Source: Alteromonas antoniana
GTDB lineage: Bacteria; Pseudomonadota; Gammaproteobacteria; Enterobacterales; Alteromonadaceae
Direction of reading: 5' to 3'
Length of the DNA: 64,000 nt
Assembly (NCBI RefSeq): GCF_019249295.1
Contig: NZ_JAESDH010000004.1
Coordinates: 211,616-275,615, forward strand
The stretch's first letter is position 1. Each line of letters starts with the position of its first letter. Below the pieces are notes generated by a model. The model saw nothing but the letters and a program-made list of their open reading frames with translations. It was not told the DNA's origin and ran no database searches. The position numbers and the translations under genes are program-made. Positions 55,395 to 64,000 of this stretch are shown here, one piece after another.

Positions 55395-56399
55395 TTACCT
55401 GCGAAGAAAAAATCTAATTAAGCTGGCAGATAGGGAGCGCCAGTATAACCAGGTACCAGGTGATAAATACACTGCCTTCATCATTGCTCGCATTGCATTT
55501 TTGTATTCGCCCATCTCCTGACAAGCCATGGATAATTCCCACGCATAGACTTTTGCAAGACGCTGAGATATTGCTTTTTTTTGTGCAGGTGTAGAGACAA
55601 AATCAGAAAGTCCTTGATAGCCTTTGATCATGGTGAGTGCTGAGCGCTCCCGTTTCTGTGTGGACCCCGCTGTAACCAGCGAAATATGGCTATCGTGAAT
55701 GTGATAAATTTGATGTGTCCTTTCTGTAAAGGCGAAGTTGTAACCTAGCAAGACCAGTTTAATCGCATAAAAGCGATCATAGGCGGTTCTGAAACTTTCA
55801 TCGAATAAATGTGACTTAAAGACTTCCCTTCGAATTAGAGCACACTGTGTGCTGCCGGGCACACTGTGGACAATGGCAGTTTCACCTGCTTTGGGGTCGT
55901 TAACAATTTTTGTCATTTCAGAACCTTTCACAGGGTCAGAGCTAAGCATTACAAACGGATGTTTAGAATTATCTTCTCTGACAAAATTTGTTGCTTCAAC
56001 AACTTCACGGGTGTCGTGGTCAATTCGTGTAAGACTTCCAAAAAGCCAGTCAATATCAGGATTTTCTTCTAACGTCTGTACGAATTCTTGAAGATGATAG
56101 TCAGGCCACTCATCATCACTATCCTGAAATGCAATATAATTTCCTGAAGCCAGCTTCAGCCCGTGATTTCTGGCTGCATACGGGCCAGCATTTTCCTGTT
56201 CGCGATAGATGACCGGAACAGAAAATTTGTTCTTGTTTTGCTGGATCCATTCGGCTGTTCCGTCGCTGCTGCCGTCATTGATTAGTATTAGCTCAAAATC
56301 TCTAAACGTTTGAGATTCCATTGTTTGTGCTAGCTGAGGAAGAAACTTTTCTCTGTTGTATAAAGGTACAACAACACTAACAGTCGGATTAGAATTCAT
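55395..56399 (-). CDS. GT2-family glycosyltransferase (GT-A fold)
   Basis: A 334-residue enzyme. It begins with the GT2 pattern SVVVPLYNREKFLPQLAQTM and has LILINDGSSDGTAEW. The metal-binding acid motif lies in NYIAFQDSDDEWPDYH and a probable catalytic region around FRTAYDRFYAIKLVLLG. It adds a sugar from a nucleotide donor to the lipid-linked unit. Its start overlaps the end of the upstream sulfotransferase by 11 bp. No membrane helix is evident, so it is peripheral. Confidence 0.9.
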   Translation of the reverse strand: MNSNPTVSVVVPLYNREKFLPQLAQTMESQTFRDFELILINDGSSDGTAEWIQQNKNKFSVPVIYREQENAGPYAARNHGLKLASGNYIAFQDSDDEWPDYHLQEFVQTLEENPDIDWLFGSLTRIDHDTREVVEATNFVREDNSKHPFVMLSSDPVKGSEMTKIVNDPKAGETAIVHSVPGSTQCALIRREVFKSHLFDESFRTAYDRFYAIKLVLLGYNFAFTERTHQIYHIHDSHISLVTAGSTQKRERSALTMIKGYQGLSDFVSTPAQKKAISQRLAKVYAWELSMACQEMGEYKNAMRAMMKAVYLSPGTWLYWRSLSASLIRFFLRR

Positions 56400-57429
56400 T
56401 ATTTTGCTTACTCGTCAGAAAATCGGTCAGCACCCTTTCACAGTGAGTCTCAATAGTGCTGAACCACTCGTCTTCAGCGTAAGACTGCCACTTATTAAGA
56501 GAAGGTTTTTCCAATACAGATAAGGCTTTATCAAAGTCTGGAGATTCCCATTCAAGAGAATTAAACAGTTGGTTTAGAACCTCTTGCGGAGACTGAGTCA
56601 ACTCCTCAAAAGACAAAGATATGTCAGAATATTCTATTCCATATAGATAGGAGAGCTTCCACAAGTAATAAAATCGCATGTATGGATGAGGGGATTCATT
56701 CAATGATAAAAAAGGAAAGTGTTTACAGAGGTCCCTGCACCATACGTCCAGGTAAAACGCGTCCCTGTAAGTGTGGCAGACCGCATTTGCATTCATTAAT
56801 TTTTTATCCGTAAGAAATGAGCACCATTGATCCCTGGGATGACGATACAAATGCACTATTCTGGCGTGAGGATAATTTTTCTTTAACCATCCTAAACGGA
56901 AATCAATTCTGTTGAATTGTAGTACGGCAGTACTTTTTGAATTATCTATGAGTGTATCAATATAAGCTTTCATTTTAGGCGCGAATGTGTGTTCGTCCAT
57001 ATGAAGGTTTTCTCTTATCCATGACTCTTCATAAAAAGATTCCAGCTTTTGTAAACCGTTATATTCGCTCCAGTAATCGCTAATACCAAGGTGTGTCGCA
57101 TCGACATTCGCGCCTCTTGTCTGAGGATTGAACCATTTTCGTTCATTAAATGGTTCATAGTAAGCAGTGCAGGAGCTCTGGCTCCTGAATACATTCCAGA
57201 AGACACTGGATCCTGAGCGAAATCTGCTGGTGACAAAAACGATATTTTTCTCAGTTGGTGTCACTGCATCGTCTTTTTTATCTGCATCGTATGGAGAAGG
57301 CGTATTGACCATCGGTGCAAGCTTTTGTTTAACCTGATTTATCTTATCAAACAGAGGCTCTTGTGTTTTTTCGTGGTTGAGTGCTTTTATAAACAAAGAC
57401 AACATTGCACTTTTTATTTTAGATGTCAT
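56389..57429 (-). CDS. PAPS-dependent sulfotransferase 3
   Basis: A 346-residue sulfotransferase with a longer N-terminal part. The loop that binds the sulfate donor is FVTSRFRSGSSVFWNVFRS (65-83), followed by YEPFNERKWF. The 3'-phosphate segment is RIVHLYRHPRDQWCSFL, with a following acceptor-side region rich in histidine and tryptophan. This variant, RSGSS in place of RSGTT, is seen in some polysaccharide sulfotransferases. It overlaps the upstream GT4 stop by 4 nt (ATGA). Confidence 0.83.
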   Translation of the reverse strand: MTSKIKSAMLSLFIKALNHEKTQEPLFDKINQVKQKLAPMVNTPSPYDADKKDDAVTPTEKNIVFVTSRFRSGSSVFWNVFRSQSSCTAYYEPFNERKWFNPQTRGANVDATHLGISDYWSEYNGLQKLESFYEESWIRENLHMDEHTFAPKMKAYIDTLIDNSKSTAVLQFNRIDFRLGWLKKNYPHARIVHLYRHPRDQWCSFLTDKKLMNANAVCHTYRDAFYLDVWCRDLCKHFPFLSLNESPHPYMRFYYLWKLSYLYGIEYSDISLSFEELTQSPQEVLNQLFNSLEWESPDFDKALSVLEKPSLNKWQSYAEDEWFSTIETHCERVLTDFLTSKQNNEF

Positions 57430-58553
57430 TTTTGGCTCAGAACTTGTTTATAAATTGCTTGGTAGCTATCAGCCATTTTATCCGCAGTAAATAGCTGCTC
57501 AAAGCGCTCCTTTGCGGCTTTTTTCATCGCAGATAAGTCTGTACTTAAAAATGAGGATATAGCCTTAGCAAATGCTTCTATATCATTGTTTGGCGTAACC
57601 AGACCGTTTACACCGTGTTCGATGATTTCAGCATTACCCCCGGCGTCTGTTACAACACATGGTTTAGACAATGACATGGCTTCCAGAAGAGTCATTGAAG
57701 TGCCTTCACTTAACGATGACAACAGAAAAATATCCATTATCGCGAGATACTCACTTGGATCGGTAATGTATCCGGTGAAGATTACATTGGTGCTTATTTT
57801 CAACTCTTTAACAGTTGACTCAAGCCGCGCCCTTTCCTCACCGTCGCCGACAATTAGCAGCTTTGTATTTGAATGGTGATTCAGCACTCTGGAAAATGCG
57901 TGTAGCATCATTGTTTGGTTTTTTATGGGGTCGAGCCTGGCTATTGTGCCAATAACTTTTGTGTCAGTGTTATCAACCAATCCCTGTTTCAGCGATTCAA
58001 CAGATTTATTGTCAACATGAAGTGGGTTGATGCCATTATAAATAACCTTGGTGGAGGATTCAGGTATATATTCAAACTCTTCCAAGGCGTGTTTAGTTGC
58101 TTTAGAGATTGTTGTTACAGAGTCTGTGAGTTTCAGAAGAATCGGGTTGACGATACGACGCTTCCAAGATGAGGAGTCAGGGTAAAACCGACCATGCTCA
58201 GTAAAAATCACTTTAGTCCGAGTTCCTGCTGCCGCGAGTGTACCGTAAACCCACGGGGTGTATTGATGGCAATGAATAATATCGATTTGATGCTGCTTAA
58301 TATGATTTCGAACCTGCATAATCAGATTACGATCAAAGCCGGCAAGACGAGAGGTTGTTTCAATCGATACACCGCTTTGCTTCAGAGCCTCTCCCCAAGG
58401 GCCGAGCGGCGCCTCAATACAATAGATAGACATTGAACATTCAGAGGAATGGAGTCCGTAAATAATATTCTTTATCACCATTTCGGTTCCACCGATTCGC
58501 ATATCGTAGGTGAGATGTAGTATTTTTATTGGCCCGTTAGATGAAGATACCAT
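57426..58553 (-). CDS. GT4-family glycosyltransferase
   Basis: A 375-residue GT-B enzyme. The N-terminal acceptor domain starts IKILHLTYDMRIGGTEMVIK, the interdomain region has KVIGTIARLDPIKNQTMML, and the donor site has LLSSLSEGTSMTLLEAMSLS with the conserved E-x7-E-like acids. A longer frame starts at 58598, but the ATG at 58553 matches the usual family start. It adds a sugar to the repeat unit. It follows sulfotransferase 4 by about 100 bp and is translationally joined to the next gene. Confidence 0.89.
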   Translation of the reverse strand: MVSSSNGPIKILHLTYDMRIGGTEMVIKNIIYGLHSSECSMSIYCIEAPLGPWGEALKQSGVSIETTSRLAGFDRNLIMQVRNHIKQHQIDIIHCHQYTPWVYGTLAAAGTRTKVIFTEHGRFYPDSSSWKRRIVNPILLKLTDSVTTISKATKHALEEFEYIPESSTKVIYNGINPLHVDNKSVESLKQGLVDNTDTKVIGTIARLDPIKNQTMMLHAFSRVLNHHSNTKLLIVGDGEERARLESTVKELKISTNVIFTGYITDPSEYLAIMDIFLLSSLSEGTSMTLLEAMSLSKPCVVTDAGGNAEIIEHGVNGLVTPNNDIEAFAKAISSFLSTDLSAMKKAAKERFEQLFTADKMADSYQAIYKQVLSQK

Positions 58554-58655
58554 TCCTATTATATTCCTGAGTGCACCATAGAAGGATGAAGCATGCAAAA
58601 TTCCGCAAGTTAATTGGCTTATTAAACTATTACTGTATAAAGCTGAGTGTTTTTA

Positions 58656-59294
58656 TTATTTTCTGAATGAGTCCTTACTATAACTTAGCTTTGTAAAATC
58701 TTCCTGATAGGCATCGTAAACTATCTCTGCAGTTTTATCTGTATATCGGGCATCAATAGTATTTTGGCTCTTATTAGTTACAGGTAGTTCGCTTTTGATG
58801 TCCAACTTTTTAGCTATAACTTCATATGCATTGGTTAAGTCTTCGAACTTCCCGATAAAATCAATCTTTATTTTTTCCCGCTCTTCGCCTAAATACATAC
58901 ACTGCGGGTATAGGAAGTAGTGAGAGCGTACGTTTATTTCATTAACCCAATCAGTCACAAATTCTTCAAAGGTGGGATAGCGGGTAATAAATTTTACAGA
59001 GGTATTCGGGTGAGATTTTGCTTGCTCAAAACTGTATTTGTATGTTGAAGCTAATCGATCATACGGGTTCCGTACAATGGCAAATTTATATAGCTTTTTA
59101 AGTGTTTTATGAGAAACATAGCTATACTCATCAAGTGTGTGATGCCAGGGATCTTCCCCGTAAAGCACCTTAGATATACTGGTTCCGGCCGTCTTAGGAA
59201 TATGTATAAATAATGAATTTGTCTCGGAAAAACCGTCAATCCAGCCTTTTGGTTTCTTTCGTTTTAGCCAGAAAAGTTCAAGCGCTGAAAACAT
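58656..59294 (-). CDS. Sulfotransferase 4, Sulfotransfer_2 type
   Basis: A 212-residue enzyme of the type that includes chondroitin and dermatan sulfotransferases. The donor motif is FIHIPKTAGTSISKVLYG (29-46), where HIPKTAGTS is the classic signature. FAIVRNPYDRLASTYKYS carries the 3'-phosphate-binding part and FIGKFEDLTNAYEVI follows. It is unlike sulfotransferases 1-3. It starts 1 bp after the upstream GT2 stop. Together the four suggest at least several distinct sulfated positions in the polymer. Confidence 0.87.
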   Translation of the reverse strand: MFSALELFWLKRKKPKGWIDGFSETNSLFIHIPKTAGTSISKVLYGEDPWHHTLDEYSYVSHKTLKKLYKFAIVRNPYDRLASTYKYSFEQAKSHPNTSVKFITRYPTFEEFVTDWVNEINVRSHYFLYPQCMYLGEEREKIKIDFIGKFEDLTNAYEVIAKKLDIKSELPVTNKSQNTIDARYTDKTAEIVYDAYQEDFTKLSYSKDSFRK

Positions 59295-59295
59295 G

Positions 59296-60228
59296 CTATT
59301 GACTTCCTTTCTCGGTTTTAGGAACGTGGGCAGCCTTTACTCCAGCAGACCAAGCTCTTTGAACTCCCCATTTTAAAGCAATATGAGGATTAACCTTTAT
59401 AAGTACCTTTTCTATTAACCGACTCACTATAAACTTTCTCCAAACCCAAAAAGGAATTCCTTTAATTTTAAACCTAGATTCAAACATTTTTTGATTAGAC
59501 GCATCGGTAATTCCACGCCTAAAGCGGCGATTACAAATCCATTCGTGTGTCAGGCATGATTGAGGAACTGGATGGTAGACCTTAGCGTCTGCTACATAGC
59601 ATGATTTAAACCCAAGTGTGAGTAATTTTCTTTGTAAACGATGTTCCTCACCGACTCCGCCGCCATCTTTTCCTGTGGCTGACTCACCTTCGTATACAGA
59701 CCCAAAGTGTTCTTGTAATTCACAAATAGACTTGCGAGAAAGCGCATGATTTCCACCCAAAAATTCAGCAGAATCCGATATGAAGTTGGTATCGCCTTGT
59801 GAAAAACCTTTAACAGAAGGAGGAACGAATTTTAATTTCCACTCAGGCGGATCTGTTTCATAAACGGGCTCAACCGGTCCACCATAGAAATACTCTTGTC
59901 CACAATCGGAAAACGCATTGAAGTAACCCTCCAATGTACTATCTGCAAATCCTAGGTCATTATCGAAAAAAATTAAGTAGTCTGCATCTGAGTGCTTTAT
60001 ACCTAAATTTCTTGCATTACTCAGTCCAGGTACCGGGGTGTAAATATGTTCAATAGTTGCTTTGTCGTTGTGTTCACATACTTCCTTTGCACCGGATAAA
60101 GGACCATTTTCAACTACAATTATTTTGTTGATAAAGCTAATTGATGGCAATTGGGTGAGTGCATTAATTGCGTTTTTTAGAGGCAGCACATCACCAAAAT
60201 GAGGAATGATAATGTCGATTTTAATCAT
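59296..60228 (-). CDS. GT2-family glycosyltransferase
   Basis: A 310-residue GT-A enzyme. It starts KIDIIIPHFGDVLPLKNAIN, and the metal motif is in DYLIFFDNDLGFAD (DND). An acceptor region KDGGGVGEEHRLQRKLLTLG follows, with a C-terminal RRGITDASNQKMFESRFKI. It adds a sugar to the lipid-linked unit. The sequence is visibly A+T-rich compared with the asnB-like gene before it. It is 72 bp downstream of that gene, a gap with no clear terminator. Confidence 0.86.
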   Translation of the reverse strand: MIKIDIIIPHFGDVLPLKNAINALTQLPSISFINKIIVVENGPLSGAKEVCEHNDKATIEHIYTPVPGLSNARNLGIKHSDADYLIFFDNDLGFADSTLEGYFNAFSDCGQEYFYGGPVEPVYETDPPEWKLKFVPPSVKGFSQGDTNFISDSAEFLGGNHALSRKSICELQEHFGSVYEGESATGKDGGGVGEEHRLQRKLLTLGFKSCYVADAKVYHPVPQSCLTHEWICNRRFRRGITDASNQKMFESRFKIKGIPFWVWRKFIVSRLIEKVLIKVNPHIALKWGVQRAWSAGVKAAHVPKTEKGSQ

Positions 60229-60300
60229 TAAAGGTTACTCATAAATGTAATTTCAATCTAGGTGCAGCCTAAGAGAACATCACGCGTGTTGTTATCAACT

Positions 60301-62202
60301 TCATGACATGCTTGTTTGGTCTCTAGCGGCAAACCGCTCGTACCACATCTGAAACATCAACATACTCCACAACTCAATCCCGTGATCTTTGACACGTCGT
60401 TGATGCTCACTCCATATTTTCTGTATTTCTACGGGCTCAAAAACAGAGGCTAAACCCTCTTTATCTCGAAGCAGCAACTCTTCACCCATATCTTTCAACT
60501 CACCTCTGAACCATTCATCCAAAGGGGTACTAAATCCCATTTTCTTTCTGTACAACAGAGAATCCGGAATAAAAGCCTTAAACACCTCTTTCAGCAAATA
60601 CTTTTTCTCACCATCCCGGTACTTTTCTCTGGCTGGTAGGGTAGCGGCAAATTCTGCAACCTGATAATCCAGAATAGGGGCACGTACTTCCAGCGAGTTG
60701 GCCATGCTCATTCTGTCTACTTTCACCAGAATATCACCTGTCATGTAGGTTTTGATGTCAGTATAAAGAATTTTGCTGAGGTGGTCGGGACCATCGGCTT
60801 TATTGTACATGTCCAGCGTGTACTGACTGGGATGGTAGCCTTCAAGCTGCTTTTTTACTTCGGGCTTTGCCAGCTTATTCCAGGTTTCATCGGTCATCAT
60901 GCTGTTGGTGATATAAAAACCCATTGCCGGGTCGCATGACAGGCTGGTAAGGAGTGATTTTGCCTTTTTGCCTACTGAGCCCGGAACGATACCTGCGGCT
61001 TTGGCCAGGCTTGGGAATACATGCTTTCTGACGCTTTCCGGAAACTTATTGCGCAGCTTGTTTTCGATGTCATCAGTCGTGTACTTCTCGTAACCGGCAA
61101 ACATTTCGTCGCCGCCGTCTCCGGCTAGTGCCACAGTCACGGCTTTACGGGCAAGTTCAGACACAAAAAACGTTGGCACTAACGAGGGGTCAGCAAAAGG
61201 TTCGTCAAAAAAGCTGGCGATATGCTCAAGACGATCAGCCACATTCTGATGCACTGTGTACTCATGATGCTCGGTCTGATACTTCTCAGCAATTTCCCTG
61301 GCAAAGTCGGCTTCATTGAACTTTTCATCATCAAAGCCGATAGTGCAGGTTTTCACTGGTGTATCGCTGGCTTGTGCCATCATGGCAACCACGCCGGAAC
61401 TGTCTACGCCACCACTTAAAAATGCGCCAAGTGGAACGTCACTTATCATGCGCTGCTTTGTCACTTTTTCCAGCAGGGCTTTTAACTGTGCTTTGTGCGA
61501 CTCTTCACTTTCTGAAGAGATATTTTTAAAGCTAACGTCCCAATACTCATGAATACTGAATCCATCGTTATTCAGCACCATGTAGTGCGCCGGCGGCAAC
61601 TTGTGAATGTGCTTAAAGATGCTTTTGGGATCAGGGATATACTGGTAAGCAAAGAAGTCATACACGGCATCCAGACGAATTTCTCTTGGAATGTCGTTTA
61701 GTGCCAGTATGGCTTTAATTTCAGAACCGAAAGCGAAGCGTCCGTCTTGCGAATAATAGTAAAGTGGTTTTTTCCCCAGACGGTCTCTGGCGATGAACAA
61801 CTCTTGTTTATTCTTGTCCCACAATGCAAACGCAAACATGCCGTTTAGTTTTTCAAGGCAACTGACTCCTTCGCGGGCATAAAGCTCCAGAATTACTTCG
61901 GTATCGGTATGGCTTTTAAATGTAACGCCTTGTTTTTCGAGATCTTCTCTTAACTCTAGGAAGTTATAGATTTCACCGTTAAAGACGATAACCAGATTCC
62001 CATCTGCGGAAAACATGGGCTGATTACCAGCTTCTGATAAGTCGAGAATACTGAGCCTGCGATGGCACAGGCCAATATGTTCATCCAGATACGTACCACC
62101 GGCGTCGGGCCCGCGATGGAATATGGCCTGGCCCATAGCCTCCAGTTTGGCTTCTGTTCCTTCCTGGTAATGAAACTGGCTGAATCCTGCTATGCCGCAC
62201 AT
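60301..62202 (-). CDS. Exosortase-A-associated amidotransferase (asparagine-synthase type)
   Basis: A 633-residue two-domain enzyme. Cys2 of MCGIAGF is the glutaminase nucleophile, with the N-terminal domain carrying FHRGPDAGG and VFNGEIYNFLELRE. The ATP-pyrophosphatase half has the P-loop FLSGGVDSSGVVAMM and later LAGDGGDEMFAGYEKY. Size and wording agree with the amidotransferase 1 of XrtA loci rather than housekeeping AsnB. It probably amidates a carboxyl sugar (for example a uronic acid) in the polymer. It shares one base with the upstream acyltransferase stop. Confidence 0.9.
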   Translation of the reverse strand: MCGIAGFSQFHYQEGTEAKLEAMGQAIFHRGPDAGGTYLDEHIGLCHRRLSILDLSEAGNQPMFSADGNLVIVFNGEIYNFLELREDLEKQGVTFKSHTDTEVILELYAREGVSCLEKLNGMFAFALWDKNKQELFIARDRLGKKPLYYYSQDGRFAFGSEIKAILALNDIPREIRLDAVYDFFAYQYIPDPKSIFKHIHKLPPAHYMVLNNDGFSIHEYWDVSFKNISSESEESHKAQLKALLEKVTKQRMISDVPLGAFLSGGVDSSGVVAMMAQASDTPVKTCTIGFDDEKFNEADFAREIAEKYQTEHHEYTVHQNVADRLEHIASFFDEPFADPSLVPTFFVSELARKAVTVALAGDGGDEMFAGYEKYTTDDIENKLRNKFPESVRKHVFPSLAKAAGIVPGSVGKKAKSLLTSLSCDPAMGFYITNSMMTDETWNKLAKPEVKKQLEGYHPSQYTLDMYNKADGPDHLSKILYTDIKTYMTGDILVKVDRMSMANSLEVRAPILDYQVAEFAATLPAREKYRDGEKKYLLKEVFKAFIPDSLLYRKKMGFSTPLDEWFRGELKDMGEELLLRDKEGLASVFEPVEIQKIWSEHQRRVKDHGIELWSMLMFQMWYERFAARDQTSMS

Positions 62203-63233
62203 TAAAATTTAATCCTTCTTCTTATTAATTCAACCTTGGAAGCTAGTGTACGCTCAATGATCGCAGAAAGTATTAAGGTCATTACTAGCCCAATTAGAAA
62301 GACAGTGAAAGGGGAGTTTTCTCGCGAAATATCATTCAACAAGTATGCCGCTAGAAGAGCGCCGGACCAGTGAAAAATGTAGAGTGGATAGGACAAATCG
62401 CCGAGCATTTTCGTTGTTGAATTTCTGAAAATTTTGTCATTTTTAAATAGTACAACCGTCATAAAAACGCTCAAAGCTAGGTTTGAGAAAACGCAAATAA
62501 CACCAGCTTTCCATGCAATATCCTCAGGTAGGATCAATTTCGAACTAGCTGCAACTATAAGGTTCAAAAGAAAACAAACAAAGAGTGGAAACGCTAGTCG
62601 GTAGTTTTCAACAAATCTGAAAATGGCATCTTTAAAATGATAAGCACAAGCACCTAATGCAAAAGGCAGAGATGCTGACATGACTGTGCCGTAACCGATT
62701 CCTAAATGATGCGTTACATTAAAGTAAATTGTATATAGTAAACTTACCAATAACCATATAATTGTTACTGTTTTAGTTCTGGAAATTCCTAATCCAATCA
62801 AGAAATAAAAGAATAACTCTATCGTAAGTGCCCAAGTTGCAGGTGCTAAGCGCGGGGTTACTTCAATTGGCCTTTCAGCTATAAACATAAGAAATATGTT
62901 AGATAACCACTCTCGTGTTGTATCTGGTATTGCCATAGCGGCGTGGAAGTTAGTACTCTTATCCTCCCCTACCCACAAAATAATTAGCAGGGTGACAATG
63001 AGCAGCGCCCAGTAAACAGGAAATAGCCGCAATACTCTGTTTAATGCATATTTCTTTATACCCGATACGCTGTATCCGTAAGACTCATGCATAATCAATG
63101 TCATTAAAAAGCCGCTAAGAATAAAGAATGAGAAAACTGCATAGGGGCCGATAGCGTTAACTCCCAATAAATGAAAGATTGCAACGTTCAGAGCTAATAT
63201 AAATCGGTATATACCCAGCATTCCTTGCTCCAA
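62202..63233 (-). CDS. Membrane acyltransferase, OafA/Acyl_transf_3 type
   Basis: A 343-residue protein with about ten membrane helices. It has the N-terminal catalytic histidine region YRFILALNVAIFHLLGVNAI, where His17 is the likely active residue, and the conserved ALNRVLRLFPVYWALL. YPLYIFHWSGALLAAYLL is typical for this family. Such proteins transfer acetyl or other acyl groups from the cytoplasm to surface glycans. It follows the FemAB-like gene by 6 bp and is A+T-rich relative to it. Confidence 0.85.
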   Translation of the reverse strand: MEQGMLGIYRFILALNVAIFHLLGVNAIGPYAVFSFFILSGFLMTLIMHESYGYSVSGIKKYALNRVLRLFPVYWALLIVTLLIILWVGEDKSTNFHAAMAIPDTTREWLSNIFLMFIAERPIEVTPRLAPATWALTIELFFYFLIGLGISRTKTVTIIWLLVSLLYTIYFNVTHHLGIGYGTVMSASLPFALGACAYHFKDAIFRFVENYRLAFPLFVCFLLNLIVAASSKLILPEDIAWKAGVICVFSNLALSVFMTVVLFKNDKIFRNSTTKMLGDLSYPLYIFHWSGALLAAYLLNDISRENSPFTVFLIGLVMTLILSAIIERTLASKVELIRRRIKF

Positions 63234-63239
63234 CTGCAG

Positions 63240-63935
63240 CTACAAGCTGATATAAGGCCGAATCGTCGACCCTAATTTTATAGTTAGTCCCAGCGGCAAT
63301 TTTCGCCAGGTATTTTCAATGGTGTTTCGAAGCTTGCTCTGCGAGCCCACGCCCTGAACCTGAGGCAGTTCTTCACCAGATTGTCCAAACTTCTGCCAGA
63401 ACAACAACTGTGGCTCGGCGCCCCATTGTTTCTTAAAGCGGTACGTGCCTTCTTCGAATGTCGAGCGGCCAAAATCAAAGGTTTCAATGCCATTGTCGGC
63501 ACAATGCTCTAATAGTGACCAGTAAAGCAACATATTGGGTGCCAGCCGGTTAAATTCGCGCAGCGTTGATGCCCACGGAATGCTTGCGGTTTGTGCGTTT
63601 TTAATCACAATACCAGCGCCTATCGGCGTGTTTTCATGATAAACAACGCTAATTACGGCATTCTTGCCGTAGGCACTGATGATGTCTTCAAACCAACGTT
63701 TTGCATGAACAGGAGACCCAAGGTCGCGCATGTTTTGAGTGTACACATCGTAAAAACCGTTGATAAATTCCCGAGTGTCTCCCAGTTGCACAGTCAGACC
63801 ATTTTTTTCCGCTTTTTTTATCTGACTGCGTAGCTTTGATTTAAACGACTTAAGTAAAAGCTCACCAGATTCAGGCAATGGCAACACCATTCTGACTTTT
63901 TGTCCCGTCAGCGAGGATGTGTCGTAAGCGATCAA
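63240..63935 (-). CDS. FemAB-like protein of the XrtA system (N-terminal part missing or frame-shifted)
   Basis: A 231-residue stretch corresponding to the second GNAT-like half of FemAB-related proteins found in exosortase loci. It has FKSKLRSQIKKAEKNGLTVQ, FYDVYTQNMRDLGSPVHAKR, and FDFGRSTFEEGTYRFKKQWG. The usual family length is about 330, so roughly 100 residues are absent. The frame begins at a TTG and is closed upstream by TAG at 63969-63971, while the neighbouring frame is open to the window edge. The gene is therefore either frame-shifted or its first part lies beyond the edge in another frame. It probably transfers an amino acid or related group. Confidence 0.7.
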   Translation of the reverse strand: MIAYDTSSLTGQKVRMVLPLPESGELLLKSFKSKLRSQIKKAEKNGLTVQLGDTREFINGFYDVYTQNMRDLGSPVHAKRWFEDIISAYGKNAVISVVYHENTPIGAGIVIKNAQTASIPWASTLREFNRLAPNMLLYWSLLEHCADNGIETFDFGRSTFEEGTYRFKKQWGAEPQLLFWQKFGQSGEELPQVQGVGSQSKLRNTIENTWRKLPLGLTIKLGSTIRPYISL

Positions 63936-64000
63936 TATAGACCGTTGTGATTCGTTTAGTGTTTGAGGCTATCTTCGTTTAAGGAGATGCGTTCTATATC

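Noticed and set aside
1..64000. CRISPR arrays, rRNA and tRNA genes
   Set aside because: No regularly spaced direct repeats, no rRNA-like sequence and no tRNA cloverleaf with a T-arm was noticed on reading either strand; a tRNAscan run would be decisive.

Overview
The window reads as a chromosomal segment of a marine gammaproteobacterium close to Alteromonas (Alteromonadaceae). This rests on gene content and style: glnE next to hldE, a DUF3081 protein, a 750-residue FadE, a TonB-dependent receptor with paired tryptophan-halogenase-like flavoproteins, and a complete exosortase A (XrtA) polysaccharide locus. No database search was possible. Family names come from recognised motifs, length and order.

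Left part (1-20.4 kb): a small HTH protein, a secreted pectin-acetylesterase-like hydrolase, a methyltransferase and upp. A LacI-type regulator (4.1 kb) faces two head-to-tail flavin halogenases (5.3-8.3 kb) and their large TonB-dependent receptor (8.5-11.4 kb), so this looks like a nutrient-uptake module. After it come a GAF protein, an unlisted 54-residue cysteine-containing mini-gene (12.4-12.5 kb), a class C beta-lactamase-fold serine hydrolase, an SDR, tdk, a membrane GGDEF-EAL protein and fadE, which has a FadR-like half-operator in front.

Middle (20.5-34.6 kb): an RND/MMPL exporter, a LolA-like lipoprotein-sorting protein and an outer-membrane barrel form one operon, probably for envelope lipid traffic. 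Then come a small OM barrel, DUF3081, an LpxL-type acyltransferase, a 265-bp element with 23-bp terminal inverted repeats and no protein, a TcpQ-domain protein, glnE, a DUF350 membrane protein, a GIY-YIG protein and hldE.

Right part (34.7-64.0 kb): an XrtA exopolysaccharide locus. The core consists of the system ATPase, an OM barrel, a tyrosine autokinase, a chain-length protein and the export lipoprotein (leftward), and divergently the polyprenyl sugar-phosphate transferase, NodB deacetylase, exosortase A fused to an EpsI domain, a GT4 and a flippase (rightward). A glycan-specific module follows (47.3-63.9 kb): four different sulfotransferases, GT2/GT4 enzymes, a second flippase, an O-antigen-ligase/polymerase-like protein, an acyltransferase, the amidotransferase, a FemAB-like protein, a membrane transglutaminase-like protein, a beta-helix protein and a 488-residue anchored protein of unknown family. 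The module looks more A+T-rich than its surroundings. My reading is a sulfated, acylated, deacetylated exopolysaccharide assembled by a Wzx/Wzy-type route. No PEP-CTERM substrate protein was seen in the window.

The most unusual items are the sulfotransferase-rich XrtA locus with its unknown genes, the LacI/halogenase/TonB module with candidate shared operators, the MITE-like element with a second degenerate copy, the 54-residue mini-gene, and a possible frameshift in femAB at the right edge.
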